From positions 17,260 to 81,259 of the forward strand of contig JAVBPD010000032.1 of the NCBI GenBank assembly GCA_031549885.1: a DNA stretch of 64,000 nucleotides. Reading direction: 5' to 3'. A program made the position numbers and the translations under genes. The notes under the pieces were generated by a model. It did no database searches, had not been told where the DNA came from, and saw nothing but the letters and a program-made list of their open reading frames with translations. This document shows positions 59,551 to 64,000 of this stretch, in pieces. Position 1 is the stretch's first letter, and every line of letters starts with the position of its first letter. This DNA comes from WQUF01 sp031549885 (GTDB taxonomy: Bacteria; Bacillota; Clostridia; Clostridiales; Clostridiaceae).

Positions 59551-60004
59551 TGAGAAAAGCGATATAGTTAAAATCATGAGCTATTTAGATGGTGAGGACA
59601 TTAACTTAAATAATTTAAGCTGTAATGAAGAATTAATTGAAAAGATGAAATGTGAAAACCAGCATATAAAAAATGCCTTTGAAACAATAGAAGAAATGGA
59701 AGATATGACTTTTAGCATTTTAAAAAAAATAAGAGCAGAGCAAAAACAGGATAAAAATATTTTACAGTCATTGATACCTATTTTTATTGTTACATTAATG
59801 TTTATTTCAGCTAAGAATTTGTTAAATATAAATTTTGAAATTGGAAATTTTATAAGTTTAATAAGCATTTTAAACAATGTAAACCTCATAATCAAATCGT
59901 TAATAAATGCTAATTATTTTGCCTTTGCACTAATTCAATTTATTATCATAAGTATAATTATTATATTTTTAGTAAAGAAAGGATGTATGAAAAATGAGAT
60001 TTAA
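59543..60004 (+). CDS. Putative membrane anti-sigma factor
   Basis: I choose the TTG at 59543, since GGAGGTGA precedes it (153 residues). The cytoplasmic N-terminal half (about 1-75, with IMSYLDGEDINLNNL) is where an anti-sigma domain would lie. Two membrane helices follow (about 83-100 and 128-148). It lacks the Hx3Cx2C zinc motif. The anti-sigma role is inferred from position and topology only. Confidence 0.7.
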   Translation: MNNEKSDIVKIMSYLDGEDINLNNLSCNEELIEKMKCENQHIKNAFETIEEMEDMTFSILKKIRAEQKQDKNILQSLIPIFIVTLMFISAKNLLNINFEIGNFISLISILNNVNLIIKSLINANYFAFALIQFIIISIIIIFLVKKGCMKNEI

Positions 60005-61154
60005 ATTATATTCTAAAAAAATAATGTTTTTTGTTTTTTTATTTATTGCAGTTTTAAACTTTTCTGCTTTTGGTATAAATGAAGGCATAAATCACATTAC
60101 CCCCACTCAAGGTAGTGATGTGATTTTAAATGAAAAGGTATTTGGTATAACCGTTATTACTGGAAATAACATAAATATTAATGCTGATGTTGATGGAACG
60201 GCTCTTATTTTTGGAAATGGCATAAATGTAAAATCAAATATAAATGGAGACCTTTTGAGTTTTGGAAATTATATTCAAATAGATGGCAATGTAGATGGTA
60301 ACTCATATTTATTTGGAAATAATATTAATTTAAATGGAAAAATAACAAGAGATTTGTTTGGATTTGCTTCAAGCGTTTCTATAACAGATAAAGCAGAGGT
60401 TTTAAGAGATGCAATTAGCTTTTCAAGGATAAATGATATATCAGGGAATATAGGAAGAAACATAACAACCTTTGCTGATTCTACAAACATAAAGGGCACT
60501 ATTTCTGGAAATGCACATGTAACAGGTTCTATGCTAATAGGAGATAACGCAATAATTAAGGGCAATTTAAGTCAAGTTAATGACAGGGAAGATAAAGTTT
60601 CAAATGGAGCTCAAATTTTAGGAGAATCAAAATACACATATATGAATTTTAATGGCAAGGACATTACTATGGCACAAAGAATAACTGAATTTATGAGATC
60701 TTTTATATTCTTTGTGGTTTTAGGCATATTTATTTGGCTATTAGTTATATTTTTAAATCCATTATTTATAGAAAAAGGAGTAGATCTTTTAGAAAGACCA
60801 TTGCAGACTATGGGAGTTGGGGCAATAATAATAATTGCAACTCCAATAGCAGCTTTAATAACATTTATTACAATTGTAGGAATACCTATTGGAATAATTG
60901 GGTTGATGGTTTATGGTATTTTGATATTTTTGTCAAAGTTTCTATCTTCCATATTTATTGCTAATTTCGTTGTAAAAAGATTTAATTTAAAAAGATTTCA
61001 CAACAATTTCTGGTATGTTTTAGGAATGCTAGTAATAGTTGGTTTGTTATCAGAGCTTCCATATTTAAACGCTGTTATAACAATAGCATCTATATGTATA
61101 GCATTTGGGGTTATATTTTTTAGAAATTACAAAAATTCTTATGTTGGAATTTAG
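59994..61154 (+). CDS. Bactofilin-like (polymer-forming) repeat protein with membrane helices
   Basis: The 386 residues comprise a signal/anchor helix (about 10-28) and a parallel beta-helix-type repeat region (about 40-215) with recurring GNNININADVDG, GNYIQIDGNVDG and GNNINLNGKITRD units. Four or so membrane helices follow (about 232-380). The repeats resemble the bactofilin/DUF583 fold but lie on the extracytoplasmic side. Its start overlaps the anti-sigma gene by 11 bases, making a three-gene operon, so it is the likely sigma target or sensor partner. Confidence 0.8.
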   Translation: MRFKLYSKKIMFFVFLFIAVLNFSAFGINEGINHITPTQGSDVILNEKVFGITVITGNNININADVDGTALIFGNGINVKSNINGDLLSFGNYIQIDGNVDGNSYLFGNNINLNGKITRDLFGFASSVSITDKAEVLRDAISFSRINDISGNIGRNITTFADSTNIKGTISGNAHVTGSMLIGDNAIIKGNLSQVNDREDKVSNGAQILGESKYTYMNFNGKDITMAQRITEFMRSFIFFVVLGIFIWLLVIFLNPLFIEKGVDLLERPLQTMGVGAIIIIATPIAALITFITIVGIPIGIIGLMVYGILIFLSKFLSSIFIANFVVKRFNLKRFHNNFWYVLGMLVIVGLLSELPYLNAVITIASICIAFGVIFFRNYKNSYVGI

Positions 61155-61179
61155 GGATAAGATTTCACTTATCCCTAAA
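61150..61179. terminator. Convergent-gene hairpin
   Basis: TTTAGGGATAAG pairs perfectly with CTTATCCCTAAA. The T tract is poor on both strands, so termination strength is unclear. Confidence 0.5.
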
Positions 61180-61182
61180 AAT

Positions 61183-62076
61183 CTATTGGCAGTTATAATA
61201 TGATTGTCCTGGAACTAAAGCTCTACATTTAATTGAGGCAAGCTGGCTTACTGTTACAAATTTATAGCCTTTATTGCTATAATCTTTGAGAATTCTTATT
61301 GCAGCTTCAACACTTGTAGGATGGATATCATGAAGCAGAATAATGTTTCCATCTTGTAAATTGCTTGCAATACTATTGTAGACAACGTTAACATCAGGAT
61401 ACATCCAATCTAAAGTGTCTATATTCCATAGAACAATAGGTAAATTATTTGAACATGTTATAGTATCTATGGTTCCATTATAAGATCCATATGGAGGTCT
61501 GAACAATGTTGGATTTGCTCCTGTGATAGATTTAATCATATCTTTAGTGTGAGTTATTTGCCAATTGGCGTCTTCTGTTGAAAGCATTGTAAGATCTGGA
61601 TGATTGTATGTATGGTCTCCTATTTCATTGCCTGAATTATAGATCATCTTAACTATGTCAGGTGAATTTGCTACCATTTGACCTACCAAGAAAAAGGTTG
61701 CTTTAGCATTATACATATTTAAGGCATTGAGAAGCTCAGGAGTAAGCGATGGGCTGGGGCCATCGTCAAATGTTAAGGCTATATATTTAGTGGCATTAGT
61801 TTGAACAGGTACAGCAGGTTGTAATATTAAATTTTGAGCATCATCTTCTGTGTTATTCATTATATTATTATACGCTTCAGAACCAGCTTCGATTGGTACA
61901 TATATTATAAATTGCTCATCTCCATTATCATCATATGTTTTAAAATCATAATTATAGGTATCATCAGCATTGATTATATATGCATCATTTGGATCAATAG
62001 CTAATGGCACTTTAGCATAAAAAATCATAAAGCTCAGCATGACAAATAAAAAAATAAATGATGACTTAATCTTCAT
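61183..62076 (-). CDS. Exported polysaccharide deacetylase (NodB domain)
   Basis: The 297 residues have a signal peptide (about 5-25), a short acidic linker (about 26-95) and a CE4/NodB domain. Motif 1 is LTFDDGPS, motif 2 DHTYNHPDL (metal His-x3-His), motif 3 LFRPPYGSYNG, motif 4 WNIDTLDW, motif 5 ILLHDIHP. It probably de-N-acetylates peptidoglycan or another wall glycan. The C-terminal tail (FVTVSQLASIK ... PGQSYYNC) is shared with the next gene, marking recent duplication. Confidence 0.93.
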   Translation of the reverse strand: MKIKSSFIFLFVMLSFMIFYAKVPLAIDPNDAYIINADDTYNYDFKTYDDNGDEQFIIYVPIEAGSEAYNNIMNNTEDDAQNLILQPAVPVQTNATKYIALTFDDGPSPSLTPELLNALNMYNAKATFFLVGQMVANSPDIVKMIYNSGNEIGDHTYNHPDLTMLSTEDANWQITHTKDMIKSITGANPTLFRPPYGSYNGTIDTITCSNNLPIVLWNIDTLDWMYPDVNVVYNSIASNLQDGNIILLHDIHPTSVEAAIRILKDYSNKGYKFVTVSQLASIKCRALVPGQSYYNCQ

Positions 62077-62476
62077 AATTAATCTCCTTGAATATTTTAT
62101 TTCTAATAATAGCTAATATTTTAAATTGTTTTGTAAATAAATACATAATATAATTCATAAAAAACTATTTTATAATCTTATTAAGGAGAATCTATTTATC
62201 CATAAAAATGTTTAAAAAAAAGGGTACTTTTAAGTTAGAGTAGGGGATTTAAAAGGGCGCAAAAATCCTTTAAGCTAAAAATACAAAAAAAGTTTAAATT
62301 ATGCACTTCTTAATTCTGTTATAATGTGATTTAATGCCATTAACAATTCATTTATTAAATGGCAAAAATTCGACTCTTTCCATAAATGCACTTTCACTGT
62401 TCTATTTTTATTTAATTACCTTTATTTATAAAGATCAAAAAAAATCACCCCTTTAAATAAATAAAGGAGTGATTTT
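62077..62476. other. 400-base intergenic stretch between the two deacetylase genes
   Basis: No supported ORF. It contains a terminator at 62439-62476 (AAAATCAC-CCCTTT with AAAGG-AGTGATTTT, perfect in minus RNA, T6 tail) for the upstream deacetylase gene. AATGCCATT (62333-62341) can pair with AATGGCA (62359-62365). A short reading frame at about 62335 lacks a ribosome binding site. Confidence 0.6.
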
Positions 62477-63571
62477 TTATCTAAAATTAGAATATGATTG
62501 TCCAGGATTTAAAGGAGTATTTTTTATAGAAGCAAGCTGACTTACTGTTACAAATTTATAACCTTTATTGCTGTAATCTCTAAGTATTCTAATAGCAGCT
62601 TCTACAGTGGTTGCATGAATATCATGCATTAATATAATATTGCCATCTACAAGGCCATTTTTAACTTTTTCATATACTAAATCTGAATCTCTATATTTCC
62701 AATCCTCTGGATCTACATTCCAAAAAATTATTGGAAAATTGTATTGACCAATTATATTATCTACATAACTGTTGTGAGCACCGTAAGGAGGTCTTAATAA
62801 TGTAGGATTTGCACCAGTTATTGACCTTATAATATCAGATGTTTGTTCGATTTCATTGTTTATAGCATCATAAGATAGGGTTGTTAAGTCTTTATGATCA
62901 TATGTATGATTTCCTATTTCATGACCTGAGTTGTATATTCTTTTTACAACGTCATCTGATCTTATCATATTTCCTACTAAGAAAAAGGTTGCTTTTGCAT
63001 TATATTCATCGAGAGCATCTAGAAGTCTAGGTGTAAGTGAAGAGCTTGGACCATCATCAAATGTCAAAGCTACATAGTTTGTATTTTCAGGTTGTGGATC
63101 TTGTACTACTGCTGCTTCAGTTGTATCAACTGGAACTGATGTTGTATTAACTGGAGCCGATGTTGTATTTACAGGTTTAGCTGTTGTGTTTACAGGTTTA
63201 GCCGTTGTATTTACGGGCTTAGCTGTTGTATTTACAGGTTTAGCTGTCGTGTTTACGGGTTTAGCTGTTGTGTTTGCGGGCTTAGCTGTTGTGTTTACAG
63301 GTTTAGCTGTTGTATTTACAGTAGGGGCTTTTTTTGAAGTAGTATTAGATTGTGATGTTGTATCAGAATTACCAGAAGTTATGCTAATTTTAACTCCGTA
63401 CTTTTGCAAACGTGTAATTAGATCATTTAATGCTTTTGGTGATGATGAAACTGAATTTGAATTAATAATTTCACTAGCATTAAAAGCTTTTGCTGAAATT
63501 TTTGAACTAAAACTACAAATAATAAATACTAATGTAAAAAATAAGATTAGTGCAGATCTAAATTTTTTCAT
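62477..63571 (-). CDS. Exported polysaccharide deacetylase with NTTAKPV repeat linker
   Basis: The 364 residues have a signal peptide (about 8-27), a spacer with LNDLITRLQKYGVKI, a Thr/Pro-rich linker (about 85-155) made of seven NTTAKP[VA] units plus two NTTS-x-PV units, and a CE4/NodB domain with LTFDDGPS, NHTYDHKDL, LLRPPYGAHNS, WNVDPEDW and ILMHDIHA. It is closely related to the preceding deacetylase, which lacks the linker. The linker probably spans the wall and could be glycosylated on Thr. The start follows GGGGGGTTATATAA. Confidence 0.93.
   Translation of the reverse strand: MKKFRSALILFFTLVFIICSFSSKISAKAFNASEIINSNSVSSSPKALNDLITRLQKYGVKISITSGNSDTTSQSNTTSKKAPTVNTTAKPVNTTAKPANTTAKPVNTTAKPVNTTAKPVNTTAKPVNTTAKPVNTTSAPVNTTSVPVDTTEAAVVQDPQPENTNYVALTFDDGPSSSLTPRLLDALDEYNAKATFFLVGNMIRSDDVVKRIYNSGHEIGNHTYDHKDLTTLSYDAINNEIEQTSDIIRSITGANPTLLRPPYGAHNSYVDNIIGQYNFPIIFWNVDPEDWKYRDSDLVYEKVKNGLVDGNIILMHDIHATTVEAAIRILRDYSNKGYKFVTVSQLASIKNTPLNPGQSYSNFR
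63122..63328 (-). repeat. 21-bp tandem repeats encoding the NTTAKPV linker
   Basis: About ten direct copies of a 21-base unit (plus-strand form close to ACAGGTTTAGCTGTTGTATTT). Copies differ mostly at silent positions, so the peptide repeat appears selected, while length may still vary by slippage. Confidence 0.9.
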
Positions 63572-63985
63572 TTATATAACCCCCCCTTTTAATTTTGGAC
63601 TCATTAGTACAACTAATATTTTACATATAATACATAATGAAATCTATAAATATGTCGTAAGAAAAGCAAGTATTATCATGGGTTACAGATACTTTTGGTC
63701 CAAAAAACGTTATATATAAAGCATTCTATAAAATAAGATAACAAAATTAGTAAAGTTAAAGGAACTAAATTTTATCTTCATTAAAAATAATAAAGCACAA
63801 TGTAAGAAAAGAATGCATTTTAATCTTCTTTGGTAAATTTTATATCATCAAAATAGTGAATTTTATCAAAATAAGACGGAATATTCTATATCTAAAGCTC
63901 TTAGCTTATTTTCTAATAATTTTGTTCTAAATGATTTTTTATAGCATATATTTTAACGTTAGAATTTTTTTAAAGAGGTTTTTTA
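63572..63985. other. 414-base gene-free stretch at the right end
   Basis: No ORF with a ribosome binding site is visible. An interrupted palindrome ATTAG-TACAA-CTAAT (63603-63617) lies about 32 bases before the deacetylase start and could be an operator or 5'-UTR hairpin. The remainder is AT-rich without recognisable structure. Confidence 0.45.
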
Positions 63986-64000
63986 ATGGAATATGAAGGC
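63986..64000 (+). CDS. Possible start of a gene leaving the window
   Basis: ATG with AAAGAGG seven bases upstream opens a frame (MEYEG) that runs off the edge. Five codons allow no identification. Confidence 0.35.

Noticed and set aside
62335..62470. Short ORF of about 42 codons between the deacetylase genes
   Set aside because: No ribosome binding site, and it runs into the terminator of the neighbouring gene.
63122..63328. CRISPR-like repeat array
   Set aside because: Repeats are 21 bases, directly contiguous without spacers and in frame with a coding sequence.
63186..63719. Open frame of 177 codons opposite the deacetylase repeat region
   Set aside because: It is the antisense shadow of the 21-bp repeats. 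It gives a low-complexity FTGLAVV repeat and lacks a ribosome binding site.

Overview
The window is a low-GC, AT-rich chromosomal segment of a spore-forming Clostridium-like Firmicute. The codon use, AGGAGG-type ribosome binding sites, frequent TTG and GTG starts, perfect CIRCE element, M-box, Csp-type germination proteases and SpoVB-like flippase all fit a clostridial genome. I see no rRNA, tRNA, insertion sequence, prophage or CRISPR array. No species name can be justified from the sequence alone.

Layout. 1-6.8 kb, minus strand: the front of an ethanolamine utilisation operon in the order eutS-eutP-eutV-eutW-eutA-eutB-eutC-eutL. It has a consensus promoter and two RNA leaders that match the ANTAR/EutV antitermination architecture, one before eutS and one before eutA. 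A divergent 58-residue Cys/Pro hexapeptide-repeat gene sits beside it. 7.2-13.6 kb: an HtrA-type protease without a PDZ domain, nagA, an MFS transporter, a putative free-standing small RNA and a three-gene ABC-2 exporter. 13.8-26.7 kb: mostly housekeeping genes (lipoprotein, GyrI-like protein, YgiQ radical SAM protein, SpoVB-like flippase, RluA-type synthase, M20 amidohydrolase, UvrD-like helicase, nicotinate phosphoribosyltransferase), then xer-padR-lexA with a LexA box. 26.7-32 kb: an accessory stretch with a degenerate squalene/phytoene synthase homologue, two paralogous one-helix membrane proteins, several unknown small proteins and an orphan ParB-like protein.

32-45.7 kb: GNAT acetyltransferase, YetF/DUF421 plus DUF4363, a TPR lipoprotein, then hemW-(CIRCE) hrcA-grpE-dnaK-dnaJ, a DbpA-like helicase, a TGS-containing nucleoside kinase and a rubrerythrin with an unusual Asp/Arg/Trp/Tyr-rich tail. 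45.7-52 kb: a DUF368 protein, then a magnesium locus with mgtE and an mgtA-type P-ATPase. Each transporter gene is preceded by a short leader ORF whose product starts Met-Asp/Glu-x3-Ser-Ser-Asn. The mgtE leader ORF is built into a strong attenuator hairpin. The mgtA leader ORF lies downstream of an M-box riboswitch and overlaps a 13-bp long-range stem. 52-64 kb: a tandem Csp-like subtilase with both catalytic triads intact, NADH oxidase, a ricin-repeat/NlpC-P60 protein without a signal peptide, an ECF sigma/anti-sigma/bactofilin-like operon, and two paralogous polysaccharide deacetylases, one with a 7-residue repeat linker.

How it fits together. EutW/EutV would sense ethanolamine and relieve termination at the two leaders, so that a microcompartment and ethanolamine ammonia-lyase are made. 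The magnesium locus appears to combine a riboswitch with leader-ORF control. The strongest candidates for undescribed biology are the paired Mg-transporter leader ORFs, the Cys/Pro repeat peptide, the free-standing RNA near 10.9 kb and the chimeric rubrerythrin.
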